Assembly (NCBI GenBank): GCA_024636475.1
Contig: JAGXHA010000085.1
Coordinates: 1-64,000, forward strand
Direction of reading: 5' to 3'
Source of the DNA: Roseobacter sp.
Lineage (GTDB): Bacteria; Pseudomonadota; Alphaproteobacteria; Rhodobacterales; Rhodobacteraceae
DNA length: 64,000 bases
A program made the translations under genes and the position numbers. The notes below the pieces were generated by a model that had not been told where the DNA came from, did no database searches, and worked only from the letters and a program-made list of their open reading frames with translations. Below are positions 28,156 to 37,136 of the stretch, in pieces. Each line of letters begins with the position of its first letter. The first letter of the stretch is position 1.

Positions 28156-28171
28156 TTTGTAAATTTGCAAA
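28156..28171. promoter_or_regulatory. Putative PccR operator, site 1
   Basis: TTTGTAAA directly followed by TTTGCAAA, lying between the pccB start and its predicted -10. TTTGCAAA repeats are, as I recall, the binding unit of PccR in Rhodobacter sphaeroides. Confidence 0.65.
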
Positions 28172-28172
28172 T

Positions 28173-28202
28173 TCTATACAGCGTCACTTTTGCAAATTGC
28201 AA
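28173..28202 (-). promoter_or_regulatory. Putative pccB promoter
   Basis: On the minus strand TTGCAA, an 18-nt spacer and TATAGA. The -35 element coincides with operator site 2 and the -10 abuts site 1, so PccR bound here would directly affect polymerase. Start of transcription is not shown. Confidence 0.4.
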
Positions 28203-28203
28203 A
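28189..28203. promoter_or_regulatory. Putative PccR operator, site 2
   Basis: TTTGCAAA (28189-28196) overlapping ATTGCAAA (28196-28203), with ATATGCGAA following. It lies in the shared pccB/MFS regulatory region, over the proposed pccB -35. Confidence 0.65.
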
Positions 28204-28251
28204 TATGCGAACTGTGACAAACGCCATAGACAAGATACAACCGGAGGCATA

Positions 28252-28277
28252 TTTGCATTTGCATGGATAATGCAAAT
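28252..28277. promoter_or_regulatory. Putative PccR operator, site 3, at the MFS start codon
   Basis: TTTGCATTTGCATG, then GATAATGCAAAT. The half-sites straddle the ATG of the MFS gene (28263). They would place a repressor over the ribosome-binding and start region of that gene at DNA level. Confidence 0.5.
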
Positions 28278-29480
28278 GCCGTCCGATTTCTGGACAAAAC
28301 CACCCCCCCGCATATCTCGACGCTGATCTTGCTGTCAGGAATCGGGGCGTTGGCAATGAATATGTTCTTGCCCAGCCTGCCTGCGATGGCCGACTATTTT
28401 GGCACCGACTATTCGATCATGCAGTTATCTGTACCGCTTTATTTGCTGTTCAGCGCAGGCCTGCAGCTGATCATCGGGCCGGTTTCCGACAATCTGGGGC
28501 GGCGCAACGTGCTTTTATGGGGGCTCGTCATCTTTATGGTCGCGACAGTGGGCTGCATCTATGCGCCGACCACTGCAATTTTTCTGATCTGCCGATGCGC
28601 CCAAGCCATCGTCGCAGTTACCATGGTTCTAAGCCGCGCAGTGGTGCGCGATATGTTTACCCAAGACAGAGCCGCGTCGATGATCGGTTATGTCACGATG
28701 GGCATGGCGCTTGTCCCGATGGTTTCACCCGCAATCGGGGGCATGTTGGATCAGGCGTTTGGCTGGCAGGCGACTTTCTGGGCGATGTTCGCGGTCGGCG
28801 GACTGGTTCTTGCTGTGACATGGTATGATTTGGGCGAAACGTCGATTGCTTCCGGAAAGACCCTGACCCAACAGTTTGGCGAATACCCCGAACTTCTGAC
28901 GTCCCCCCGCTTCTGGGGATACTCAATGGCCGCCGCCTGCTGTTCAGGCGCGTTTTTTGCGTATCTGGGCGGCGCACCGTTTGTCGGCAGCGAAGTCTTC
29001 GGGATGGAGCCCGCACAGCTAGGCCTTTACTTCGGGGCCCCGGCAGTCGGCTATTTCGTTGGAAATTTTATCACTGCGCGCATGGCGACCACATTGGGCG
29101 TCAACACCCTGGTGCTGCTGGGGTGCCTTGCCAATGCGGTGGGCGGGTCTGTCTCGATGCTGATTTTCCTTGCGGGCTATGGCAGCCCAATCACCTTTTT
29201 CGGGATGATGACGCTGGTCGGGCTTGGCAATGGCTTGTGTATTCCCAACGCGACGGCAGGCCTTTTGTCGGTGCGTCCCCATCTTGCTGGCACAGCGTCG
29301 GGGCTGGGTGGCGCAATCATGATCGGGGGCGGTGCAGGACTTAGCATTCTGGCTGGATCGCTGCTGAGCCTTGAAACAGGTGCCTATCCGTTGTTGTGGA
29401 TCATGCTGCTGACGGCTGTTGCCGGAGTTGCCTCCATCCTTGTTGTCATCCGCCGCGAAAAGGCGCTTGGCCTTCGCTGA
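28263..29480 (+). CDS. MFS exporter, Bcr/CflA drug-resistance type
   Basis: 405 residues, 12 predicted membrane segments. Family signatures: LPSLPAMADYFG at the first loop, GPVSDNLGRRNVLLWG (the motif-A loop after segment 2), and SRAVVRDMFTQDRAAS after segment 4, typical of Bcr/CflA proton antiporters. Substrate unknown. It is encoded divergently from pccB and upstream of pccR, with TTTGCAAA-type sites on both sides, so it may belong to the propionyl-CoA regulon. GGAGG (28243-28247) is 15 nt before ATG 28263, an unusually long spacing; an in-frame ATT at 28251 is better spaced but would be a rare start. Confidence 0.85.
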   Translation: MDNANAVRFLDKTTPPHISTLILLSGIGALAMNMFLPSLPAMADYFGTDYSIMQLSVPLYLLFSAGLQLIIGPVSDNLGRRNVLLWGLVIFMVATVGCIYAPTTAIFLICRCAQAIVAVTMVLSRAVVRDMFTQDRAASMIGYVTMGMALVPMVSPAIGGMLDQAFGWQATFWAMFAVGGLVLAVTWYDLGETSIASGKTLTQQFGEYPELLTSPRFWGYSMAAACCSGAFFAYLGGAPFVGSEVFGMEPAQLGLYFGAPAVGYFVGNFITARMATTLGVNTLVLLGCLANAVGGSVSMLIFLAGYGSPITFFGMMTLVGLGNGLCIPNATAGLLSVRPHLAGTASGLGGAIMIGGGAGLSILAGSLLSLETGAYPLLWIMLLTAVAGVASILVVIRREKALGLR

Positions 29481-29502
29481 TTGCAGACTTGCAGTGGATA
29501 GT

Positions 29503-29540
29503 TTGCAAAGCTACCAATAGGTATCTGCAAATTTGCAAAG
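29503..29540. promoter_or_regulatory. Putative PccR autoregulatory operator
   Basis: TTTGCAAA at 29503-29510, then TCTGCAAA at 29525-29532 directly followed by TTTGCAAA at 29533-29540, 12 nt before the pccR start. ATTGCAGACTTGCAG at 29481-29495 may be a degenerate extra site. Position suggests that PccR controls its own synthesis. Confidence 0.65.
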
Positions 29541-29552
29541 GTCACAATCGGC

Positions 29553-30953
29553 ATGGCGACCCAAAAGCTTTACGCTGGCGCGAAACTGCGCGAAGTGCGC
29601 ACAAAGAGAGGCAACACGCAAAAAGACTTTGCAGCCAAACTTGGCGTGTCCCTGCCCTATCTCAACCAGATGGAAAACAACAACCGTCCCGTCAGCACGA
29701 CGGTTGTGCTGGCCTTGGCCTCTGAATTCGGGATGGACGTGACCGAGCTGTCCAGCGGTGACAGCCAGCGCCTGATCAGCGACATGCGCGAAGTGCTGTC
29801 CGACCCGCTGTTTGAGGGGGACGCCCTGCCGCTGGCCGATCTGCAGCTGGCCGCATCCAACGCACCAGGCTTGGCGCGGGCCTTTATCAAGCTGCACCAA
29901 AGCCACCGCCAAACACATGAACGCCTTGCTTATCTGGACGAAGCTTTGGGCCGCGAAGATGCCCGTGCATCGCCCAGCCCGTGGGAAGAGGTGCGCGATT
30001 TCTTTCACTATTGCGACAACTACATCGATGCCGTTGACCGCGCCGCCGAACATTTTGCCCGCACCAGTCAGAACCGGGCATCCCTCAAGGCGACCGCGCT
30101 AAAAGCGCTTTCAAATGTTGGGACTCAGGTCAGCTTTGACGACGTCGACGCTTTGCGCCGCTTTGAACCAGCTACGAAAATTTTGCATATCTCATCGCGC
30201 GCGCCGCAAGAAACGCAGATGTTCCAACTTCTGTTTCAAACGGCAATGACGCGCCACGACGATCTGCTGGAAGCGACACTGGATCTGGCGCGGTTTCACA
30301 GTGACGCAGCCCGGGACATCGCCAAGATCGGTTTGGCAAATTATTTTGCCGGTGCAGCACTCATGCCCTACACTGATTTCTTGGAGAAAGCGCAAGCCTG
30401 CCGCCACGACCTTGAGGTGCTTGCCACCCAGTTCGGCGCGTCAATCGAGCAAACGGCACACCGCCTGTCCACCCTGCAAAGGCCCGGGTCAAAGGGCATC
30501 CCGTTCTTTTTCGTTCGGGTCGATCAAGCCGGAACAATCACCAAAAGGCACTCGGCAACCCGCCTGCAATTTGCGCGTTTTGGGGGCGCTTGCCCCTTGT
30601 GGAACGTGCATAGCGCTTTTGAAACGCCGGGGCGGTTCTTGCGACAGCTGGCAGAAACGCCCGACGGTGTCCGTTATATCTCGCTGGCGCGCGACATTTC
30701 AAAGCCGGCGGGGCGCTTTGGGGCACCTGTCAGGCGCTATGCGATTTCGCTGGGCTGCGAGGTTCGCCATGCACCGGCACTTGTCTATGCGGACGGTATG
30801 GACACCTCGCGCGCATCGGCATTTGAACCGATCGGAATTTCATGTCGGATCTGCGAGCGCAAAGCCTGTCACCAACGGTCGGTGCCCCCGCTCGAGCGGC
30901 AATTGGTCGTCGATCCCAACCTGCGCGATGTGTTGCCCTATCAGGTGAAATGA
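29553..30953 (+). CDS. pccR: Short-chain fatty acyl-CoA regulator PccR (ScfR family)
   Basis: 466 residues. N-terminal XRE helix-turn-helix at about 8-65 (GAKLREVRTKRGNTQKDFAA, VSLPYLNQMENNNRPV). The middle region resembles the IrrE-like acyl-CoA-sensing core, and the C-terminal domain ends in the cysteine motif CRICERKACHQR (near 430), typical of ScfR proteins. PccR senses propionyl-CoA or related acyl-CoA and controls pccB. TTTGCAAA repeats precede both pccB and pccR here. The stop (TGA 30951-30953) abuts the convergent stop of the thermonuclease gene, forming TGATCA. Confidence 0.9.
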   Translation: MATQKLYAGAKLREVRTKRGNTQKDFAAKLGVSLPYLNQMENNNRPVSTTVVLALASEFGMDVTELSSGDSQRLISDMREVLSDPLFEGDALPLADLQLAASNAPGLARAFIKLHQSHRQTHERLAYLDEALGREDARASPSPWEEVRDFFHYCDNYIDAVDRAAEHFARTSQNRASLKATALKALSNVGTQVSFDDVDALRRFEPATKILHISSRAPQETQMFQLLFQTAMTRHDDLLEATLDLARFHSDAARDIAKIGLANYFAGAALMPYTDFLEKAQACRHDLEVLATQFGASIEQTAHRLSTLQRPGSKGIPFFFVRVDQAGTITKRHSATRLQFARFGGACPLWNVHSAFETPGRFLRQLAETPDGVRYISLARDISKPAGRFGAPVRRYAISLGCEVRHAPALVYADGMDTSRASAFEPIGISCRICERKACHQRSVPPLERQLVVDPNLRDVLPYQVK

Positions 30954-31652
30954 TCAGCGCCGTGCAGCGCGCCACCCTGCTGCACGCGCTTCCTCGGCCG
31001 AGCAGAACCACCGTTCGCCCTTGTTGGTCTTGATCGAGGTTTTTTGATAATCGCGCTGTCCGGCCACATGAAAAATCCGGACACCTTTCGCGCTGATATT
31101 GCCTTTGATGGTACAGCCGTTTTGCCCGACCTGCGCAGGGGTTTTCGCGACAACGGCTGCGGCAGCGCGTTGCTGGGCGCGAAATTCCGACGGGCGGATC
31201 ATCTGATATGCATGGATGCCGCGCCCTGCGCGTATCGCCGCCTTTTCGACCGCGATATAATCACGAGAGTATTGCGCAAAGGCAAAGGCCAAACCGCTGG
31301 CCACCAAGTTTTGCCCCACGTCAACGCCGCCCACAACACAGCGCGCCACGCTGCGCCCGTAACGGTCAATGTCTGTCTGGCGGCAATCCGCCTGCTTGCC
31401 CCGATAGGCATCGCGGACCTGGGTGGTCACGAAAGTGCCGCAGGCCAATTCTGTCCCTTGGGCATCGGTACAGGGCTGATCACCCTCGGGTGCATCAATG
31501 CCGAACAAGCGCACGCGGGTGCCTCCGACATCGAAGGTGTCGCCGTCAATCACCCGGATGGTCCCCTTAATCCTGGTTTCAGCGGCCAAGACGTCTGGCC
31601 CCAAAAGTCCTATGACAATGAGAACGCTCAAATTTGATATAAGTTTTAACAT
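30954..31652 (-). CDS. Thermonuclease (SNase) family secreted nuclease
   Basis: 232 residues with an N-terminal signal (about residues 1-23, ending VLAAE). SNase core: RVIDGDTFDVGGTRVRLFG, IDAPEGDQPC, then DIDRYGRSVARCVV, containing the Asp, Arg and Glu of the staphylococcal active site. The C-terminal domain (NGCTIKGNISAKGVRIFHVAG, then GERWFCSAEEARAAGWR) is the extra module common in Rhodobacteraceae nucleases. Expected to be periplasmic or secreted and to cut DNA or RNA. Upstream are TTAA-spaced repeats (31696-31720). Confidence 0.88.
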   Translation of the reverse strand: MLKLISNLSVLIVIGLLGPDVLAAETRIKGTIRVIDGDTFDVGGTRVRLFGIDAPEGDQPCTDAQGTELACGTFVTTQVRDAYRGKQADCRQTDIDRYGRSVARCVVGGVDVGQNLVASGLAFAFAQYSRDYIAVEKAAIRAGRGIHAYQMIRPSEFRAQQRAAAAVVAKTPAQVGQNGCTIKGNISAKGVRIFHVAGQRDYQKTSIKTNKGERWFCSAEEARAAGWRAARR

Positions 31653-31695
31653 ATCCAGTAACTGGGCCGGATCACCGCCCCAATCAATAGCATTC

Positions 31696-31720
31696 TTAAA
31701 CTTACGTTAACTTACGTTAA
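31696..31720. promoter_or_regulatory. Tandem TTACGTTAA repeats, CtrA-like box
   Basis: TTAA-ACTTACG-TTAA (31696-31710) matches the CtrA consensus TTAA-N7-TTAA, and the unit CTTACGTTAA is repeated exactly (31701-31710, 31711-31720). It is 44-68 nt upstream of the thermonuclease start and just before the betA 3' end. Confidence 0.35.
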
Positions 31721-31733
31721 CTCTGAATTTCGC

Positions 31734-33392
31734 CTAGCGCTGCGATGTTTCCCACTGTGGATGGATCCATGGCGCGTCGTTTGACGCCGCCAACGGATCA
31801 AGGCCAAGGATGTGGTCCGACATCTTTTCACCAACCATGATCGAGGGCGCGTTCAGGTTGCCATTCGGGATGCGCGGAAAGATCGAACTGTCGGCGACAC
31901 GCAACCCTTCGACCCCGATCACGCGGCCATGAGGATCGACAACCGCATTCGGGTCATCAGCCCGGCCCATTTTACAGGTCCCACAAGGATGATACGCGCT
32001 CTCGGCATGTTCACGGATAAAGGCATCAAGCTCCTCGTCCGTCTGGACATCGGCCCCGGGCTGTATTTCGCTTTTCACATAGTCCTTGAAAGCATCTTGG
32101 GCAAAAATCTCGCGGGTCAGGCGGATACAGTTGCGAAACTCCTCCCAATCCCTTTCCTGCGACATGTAGTTGAACACAATCTTTGGCGCATCCGCTGGGT
32201 TGCCGGACGCAAGCGTGATTGATCCGCGCGACGTCGAGCGCATTGGCCCGACATGGGCCTGAAACCCGTGACCTTCGGCGGCGGCCTTGCCATCATAGCG
32301 CACGGCGATGGGCAGGAAATGATATTGGATGTCGGGATACTTGATCCCCGGCTTTGACCGGATGAAAGCCGCGGATTCAAACTGGTTCGACGCCCCGAGG
32401 CCGGATTTCGTGAACAACCATTGCGCACCGATCACGGCTTTGGAAACAAGGTTCCAGTGCTTGTACAAGGTGATCGGTTTGCTGGACGCCATCTGGATAT
32501 AGAGCTCAAGATGGTCTTGCAGGTTCTGCCCCACACCTGCACGGTCGGCCACAACTTTGATCCCGTGCTCTGCCAGATGTGCGGCGGGCCCGATACCCGA
32601 CAGCATCAGCAGCTTGGGCGAGTTGATCGGGGACGCGGCCAAAATCACTTCGCCACGGGTGCGCAAGACTTCCGTGCTGCCACCGCGCAGAACCTCGACG
32701 CCAACAGCCCGCCCCCCTTCGATCACGACGCGCTGCGCAAGTGCGCGGATCACCTGTACATTTCCGGTCTTTTGGGCGGGTCGCAAATAGGCATTGGCTG
32801 CCGACCAGCGGCGACCGTTAAAAACAGTCTGCTCCATCGGGCCGAAGCCCTCTTGCTTTTCACCGTTGTAGTCGTCGGTGGTTTCGTATCCAGCCTGTTT
32901 TCCGGCTTTCACAAAGGCGTCGAACAAGGGGTTCTTGCGCGGGCCGCGGCTGACGTGAAGCGGGCCATCCTTGCCCCGCCAATTTGCATCACCGCCATGA
33001 CCACCGTCATGCCAATGCTCCATCCGTTTAAAGTAAGGCAGCACATCGGCAAAAGACCATCCATCGGCACCGCTTTCAGCCCAATGGTCGTAATCCCCGG
33101 CATGGCCGCGTACATAGACCATCCCGTTGATCGAAGACGATCCCCCGATGACCTTGCCACGCGGCGTTGCAAGACGCCGGTTGTTCAGGTGCGGTTCAGG
33201 TTCAGATGAAAACCCCCAGTCATAGGTTTTCATATTCATCGGATAAGACAACGCCGCAGGCATCTGGATGAACGGCCCCGCATCGGTGCCGCCATGCTCG
33301 ATCACCAAGACCTTGCGCCCGGCATTGGCCAACCGGTAGGCCATCGCGCACCCTGCGCTGCCCGCGCCGACAATGATAAAATCAGGTTCCAT
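31734..33392 (-). CDS. betA: Choline dehydrogenase
   Basis: 552-residue FAD-dependent GMC oxidoreductase oxidising choline to betaine aldehyde. FAD-binding [17 protein letters not shown] at the N-terminus, [20 protein letters not shown] (GMC signature 1), [16 protein letters not shown] (signature 2), and the C-terminal catalytic region with [10 protein letters not shown] and [14 protein letters not shown]. Length is normal for BetA. Last gene of the betI-betC-betB-betA operon; separated from betB by 118 nt containing a hairpin. Confidence 0.95.
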   Translation of the reverse strand: MEPDFIIVGAGSAGCAMAYRLANAGRKVLVIEHGGTDAGPFIQMPAALSYPMNMKTYDWGFSSEPEPHLNNRRLATPRGKVIGGSSSINGMVYVRGHAGDYDHWAESGADGWSFADVLPYFKRMEHWHDGGHGGDANWRGKDGPLHVSRGPRKNPLFDAFVKAGKQAGYETTDDYNGEKQEGFGPMEQTVFNGRRWSAANAYLRPAQKTGNVQVIRALAQRVVIEGGRAVGVEVLRGGSTEVLRTRGEVILAASPINSPKLLMLSGIGPAAHLAEHGIKVVADRAGVGQNLQDHLELYIQMASSKPITLYKHWNLVSKAVIGAQWLFTKSGLGASNQFESAAFIRSKPGIKYPDIQYHFLPIAVRYDGKAAAEGHGFQAHVGPMRSTSRGSITLASGNPADAPKIVFNYMSQERDWEEFRNCIRLTREIFAQDAFKDYVKSEIQPGADVQTDEELDAFIREHAESAYHPCGTCKMGRADDPNAVVDPHGRVIGVEGLRVADSSIFPRIPNGNLNAPSIMVGEKMSDHILGLDPLAASNDAPWIHPQWETSQR

Positions 33393-33420
33393 CCTATTCC
33401 CTTTCCATGGGACCGCATGT

Positions 33421-33457
33421 CGCCCTGCCCCACCGCCGAAGCAGTGGGCTCAGGGCG
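33421..33457. terminator. Hairpin between betB and betA
   Basis: CGCCCTG (33421-33427) pairs with CAGGGCG (33451-33457), with CCCAC/GTGGG stacked inside. No T-run follows on either strand. It may be an RNA-processing or stability element that sets different levels of BetB and BetA. Confidence 0.4.
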
Positions 33458-33510
33458 CTTCACACACCAAAAATCGAATGCGCTTTAGCGCTCCTTTGGA
33501 TTACGCCGCT

Positions 33511-34962
33511 TTAAAAGGGCGCTTCCAGATCGCCCATGCGCACATAAACGGACTTCAACTGGCTGTAGTGCTCAATCGCCGCCTTGGAATTCTCACGGCC
33601 CACGCCCGAATTTTTCATGCCGCCAAAGGGCGCTTCGACGGGGGCGTCGTTATAGGTATTGATGTAGCATGTTCCCGCCTCGAACTTGGCAGCGACACGG
33701 TGCGCACGGGCCAGATCGCGGGTGAATACACCGGCAGCAAGGCCAAACTCGGTATCATTTGCACGCGCCATCACATCGTCCTCGTCGGTAAAATCAAGGA
33801 CTGACATAACAGGGCCGAAAATCTCTTCGCGCGCAATGCTCATGTCATCTGTGACGTCGGCAAAGACTGTGGGCTGCAGGTAAAAACCATCTCCCTCAAT
33901 CTCATTGCCGCCATAGACAAGCCGCGCGCCCTCTGCCTTGCCCTTTTCAATATAGCCTAGCGCAATATCCAGCTGGCGCTTCGAGACCATTGGACCAAAG
34001 CTGGTGGCGGGATCCATCGGGTCACCGATCACAGCCGTGCCCAGCCGTTCAGCCAGACGGGACAGGAACGCCTCTTTGATATCAGTGTGTACGAACACCC
34101 GCGTCCCATTTGAGCAGACCTGACCCGAGCTGTAAAAGTTACCCAAGATCGCACCGCTGATCGCGTTCTCGATATCGGCATCTTCGAACACGATCATCGG
34201 GGATTTACCGCCCAGTTCCATCGTTACGTGTTTGATCCCTTCGGCAGCAGCAGCATAAACCTTGCGGCCGGTGGGCACTGATCCGGTCAGCGATACCTTG
34301 TCGACGCGGGGGTCAGTCACCAACGCTGCACCGACCTCGCCCATACCCTGCACGACATTGTAAAGCCCCGCAGGCAAGCCGGCCTCGTGCAATATCTCGG
34401 CAACTTTCAGCGCACATAAAGGTGTCGTCTCAGAGGGTTTGAACACAATGGAATTGCCGCAAGCCAGCGCCGGTGCGCCTTTCCAGCAGGCGATCTGCGT
34501 CGGATAGTTCCATGCCCCGATGCCCACGCACACACCCAAAGGTTCGCGACGGGTATAGACCCAATCTTCGCCAAGCTGAATATGCTCACCTGTCAGGCCT
34601 GCTGCGATGCCCCCGAAATATTCAAGCGCATCGGCACCGCTTGTTGCATCGGCCACAGACGTTTCCTGATAGGGCTTGCCGGTATCATAGGTCTCCAGCA
34701 CCGACAGATCATGGTTGCGTTCGCGCATGATGTCGGCGGCGCGGCGCAGGATGCGGCCCCGTTCTGTACCGGTCATCGCCCCCCAGGCCGCCTGAGCGGC
34801 ACGTGCGGCGCTCAATGCTTGGTCGATGATCTCGGCCGTGGCTGCATAGACCGTTGCAATCTTTTCACCGGTGGCGGGATAGATCACGTCGATCGGCGTT
34901 CCATTGGTGTCTTCGACATATGCGCCGTTGATGAAGTGGCTTGCTGTTGGTTGCGTTTGCAT
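33511..34962 (-). CDS. betB: Betaine aldehyde dehydrogenase
   Basis: 483-residue NAD(P)-dependent aldehyde dehydrogenase giving glycine betaine. [19 protein letters not shown] and [16 protein letters not shown] bind cofactor; [16 protein letters not shown] carries the general-base Glu; [16 protein letters not shown] carries the catalytic Cys. [20 protein letters not shown] is the usual C-terminal stretch of BetB. It follows betC by 24 nt. Cytosolic, normally a tetramer. Confidence 0.95.
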   Translation of the reverse strand: MQTQPTASHFINGAYVEDTNGTPIDVIYPATGEKIATVYAATAEIIDQALSAARAAQAAWGAMTGTERGRILRRAADIMRERNHDLSVLETYDTGKPYQETSVADATSGADALEYFGGIAAGLTGEHIQLGEDWVYTRREPLGVCVGIGAWNYPTQIACWKGAPALACGNSIVFKPSETTPLCALKVAEILHEAGLPAGLYNVVQGMGEVGAALVTDPRVDKVSLTGSVPTGRKVYAAAAEGIKHVTMELGGKSPMIVFEDADIENAISGAILGNFYSSGQVCSNGTRVFVHTDIKEAFLSRLAERLGTAVIGDPMDPATSFGPMVSKRQLDIALGYIEKGKAEGARLVYGGNEIEGDGFYLQPTVFADVTDDMSIAREEIFGPVMSVLDFTDEDDVMARANDTEFGLAAGVFTRDLARAHRVAAKFEAGTCYINTYNDAPVEAPFGGMKNSGVGRENSKAAIEHYSQLKSVYVRMGDLEAPF

Positions 34963-34986
34963 AGGTTTCTCACTTTTCGATTTTTT

Positions 34987-36495
34987 TCATTCACCGCGCG
35001 GGAAGCGTTTGTTTTCTTCCAGCACGTTCAAATCCATGTGGTTGCGCATGTATTGCTCTGACGCGTTGCGCAGGGGCTGGTAATCCCATGGATAATACCC
35101 CCCCTTTCGCAACGCCTCGTAGACAACCCAGCGTCGGGCCTGGCTTTTGCGCACGTCCGCGTCAAATGCATCCAGATCCCAACGGGCGTCTGACTTGGCA
35201 CGCAGGGTCTGGCGCGTGCCTTGATGTGCAGGCTCTTCGGCCAGATTGGTCAGTTCGTGCGGGTCAGCGTCCAGATCGAAGAGCTGATCGGGATCCAGCG
35301 CGCAGCGGTTGTATTTCCATTTGCCATAGCGCAGCGACACCATCGGGGCCTCTGTGCCTTCGGCGGCGTATTCCATGGCGACAGGTTCGGTGCGCTCCAC
35401 CCCTTGGCCCATCGGCACCAGCGACTGGCCCGTGGTCCATTCCATCATCTCGTCCATAGACACGCCAGCCAGGTCACACAGCGTCGGGCAAACGTCGATA
35501 TTGCTGACGGGGGTTTCGTTCAGACCCGGCTTCATCTGCGGTGCGGCGATCATCATCGGCACGCGGGATGATCCCTCGTAAAAGCTCATCTTGAACCAAA
35601 GGCCCCGTTCGCCCAGCATGTCTCCGTGATCCGAGACAAAGAGAATAACCGCCTCTTGGCGGGTGTCTTCGAGGGTCTGCAAAATCTCGCCAATCTTATC
35701 GTCAAGATAACTGATATTAGCAAAGTAGGCCTGACGGGACCGTTTGATGTGGTCTTCTGTGATATCAAAGCTGCGCCAGTCGTTTGCATCGAAGATACGT
35801 TTGGAATGGGCGTCTTGAGCATCATAGCCCAAATCGGCAACCTCTGGCAGCAGGTGATCACAGTCGTTGTACAAATCCCAGTATTTCTTGCGCGCAACAT
35901 AAGGATCATGCGGATGTGTAAAGCTGACTGTCAGACACCAGGGGCGCGCATCCTGGCCGCGCGACAAATCGTATAGCTTGCGGGTCGCCTCGAACGCGAC
36001 GGCATCGTCATATTCCATTTGGTTGCTGATCTCGGCAACACCTGCACCGGTCACCGACCCCATGTTGTGATACCACCAGTCGATGCGTTCGCCGGGCTTG
36101 CGGTAATCAGGCGTCCAGCCGAAATCAGCTGGGTAGATATCGGTCGTCAGGCGTTCTTCGAACCCGTGCAGCTGATCCGGGCCGACAAAGTGCATCTTGC
36201 CGGACAGACAGGTCTGATACCCCGCGCGGCGCAGATGATGCGCATACGTCGGGATGCTTGAGGTAAACTCTGCAGCATTGTCGTAAACGCCGGTCGCACT
36301 GGGCAATTGGCCAGACATGAACGCAGCCCGTCCCGGCGCACAAAGCGGGCTGGCGGTATAGGCATTTTTGAAGCGGGTCGAGCGTTCAGCAAGAGCCTTG
36401 AGATTTGGTGCGTGCAACCAATCAGCCGGACCGTCCGGAAACAACGTGCCGTTCAATTGGTCAACCATCAAAACCAGAATATTCGGTTTGGTCAC
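34987..36495 (-). CDS. betC: Choline-sulfatase
   Basis: 502-residue type I sulfatase releasing choline from choline-O-sulfate. Metal-binding LVLMVDQLNG at the N-terminus; the sulfatase signature SPLCAPGRAAFMSGQ holds Cys52, to be converted to formylglycine; VSDHGDMLGERG supplies further metal ligands. The C-terminal RNHMDLNVLEENKRFPRG is typical of BetC. Start is GTG 36495, which overlaps the betI stop as GTGA (36492-36495) and has AGGAAG 8 nt upstream. No transporter for choline or choline sulfate is in the window. Confidence 0.93.
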   Translation of the reverse strand: MTKPNILVLMVDQLNGTLFPDGPADWLHAPNLKALAERSTRFKNAYTASPLCAPGRAAFMSGQLPSATGVYDNAAEFTSSIPTYAHHLRRAGYQTCLSGKMHFVGPDQLHGFEERLTTDIYPADFGWTPDYRKPGERIDWWYHNMGSVTGAGVAEISNQMEYDDAVAFEATRKLYDLSRGQDARPWCLTVSFTHPHDPYVARKKYWDLYNDCDHLLPEVADLGYDAQDAHSKRIFDANDWRSFDITEDHIKRSRQAYFANISYLDDKIGEILQTLEDTRQEAVILFVSDHGDMLGERGLWFKMSFYEGSSRVPMMIAAPQMKPGLNETPVSNIDVCPTLCDLAGVSMDEMMEWTTGQSLVPMGQGVERTEPVAMEYAAEGTEAPMVSLRYGKWKYNRCALDPDQLFDLDADPHELTNLAEEPAHQGTRQTLRAKSDARWDLDAFDADVRKSQARRWVVYEALRKGGYYPWDYQPLRNASEQYMRNHMDLNVLEENKRFPRGE

Positions 36496-37067
36496 GATCT
36501 GCTTCCTATCAAGGTATCTAAAAGCGACAACGCCTGCGCACATGCCGCCCGCGCACTGCCGCTGTCGGACAGGGCGGCACGCAGGTATAGCCCGTCGATC
36601 AAAGCCGCCAATGTCTCTGCGTGCAGCTCTGGCTGTGCGGATATGGGGCGCAGCGCATGGGTCAGGTTCGACCGTAAACGGGCCTGATAAACGATCAGCA
36701 GCCGGTAGGTTTCAACATTCGTGCGCGATGATCCATACAGCATCATCCAAGCGCTTACAGTTGCCGGATCAAAGCAGCTTTCGTCGAAACTGGCGCGGAT
36801 AATCGCCTCTGCGCGGGCAAGTGGCGTGTTGACTTTGCGTAATTCGCGCCGGACCTCGGCAGAATATTCCGACAGGATATAGCGCATGGCCGCCAGAAAA
36901 ATCTGGTCCTTGCCGCCAAAATAATGATGCGCCAGTGCTTTGGACATGCCTGCGCGCCGCGCGATCTGATCGACGGTCACATCAAGCGATTGCGCAGCCC
37001 CGATTTCGGCAATTGTGGCCTTAACCAGCGCGTCGCGGCGGATCGGCTCCATTCCAAGTTTGGGCAT
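36492..37067 (-). CDS. betI: Transcriptional repressor BetI (TetR family)
   Basis: 191 residues. N-terminal TetR helix-turn-helix (ATIAEIGAAQSLDVTVDQIA, RRAGMSKALAHHYFGGKDQI), then the ligand-binding helical domain with ARAEAIIRASFDESCF and WMMLYGSSRTNVE. BetI represses the bet genes and is released by choline. First gene of the operon, translationally coupled to betC. A perfect palindrome lies 42 nt upstream of its start. Confidence 0.92.
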   Translation of the reverse strand: MPKLGMEPIRRDALVKATIAEIGAAQSLDVTVDQIARRAGMSKALAHHYFGGKDQIFLAAMRYILSEYSAEVRRELRKVNTPLARAEAIIRASFDESCFDPATVSAWMMLYGSSRTNVETYRLLIVYQARLRSNLTHALRPISAQPELHAETLAALIDGLYLRAALSDSGSARAACAQALSLLDTLIGSRS

Positions 37068-37108
37068 ATTGGTCCCCTACCATTCCAGTTCCTGAAACAG
37101 ATGTAGGG

Positions 37109-37130
37109 TTATTGACCCGAGAGTCAATAA
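37109..37130. promoter_or_regulatory. BetI operator and betI promoter region
   Basis: TTATTGAC-CCGAGA-GTCAATAA, a perfect 8-bp inverted repeat. On the minus strand the TTGACT inside it can serve as the -35 element, with TACATC 16 nt further as a weak -10, so a bound TetR-type repressor would block polymerase. Confidence 0.65.
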
Positions 37131-37136
37131 AAATGC

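Noticed and set aside
28095..28262. Repeated TTTGCAAA elements considered as a CRISPR-like or satellite array
   Set aside because: Units are only 8 bp with irregular spacing and the positions fit operators of PccR.
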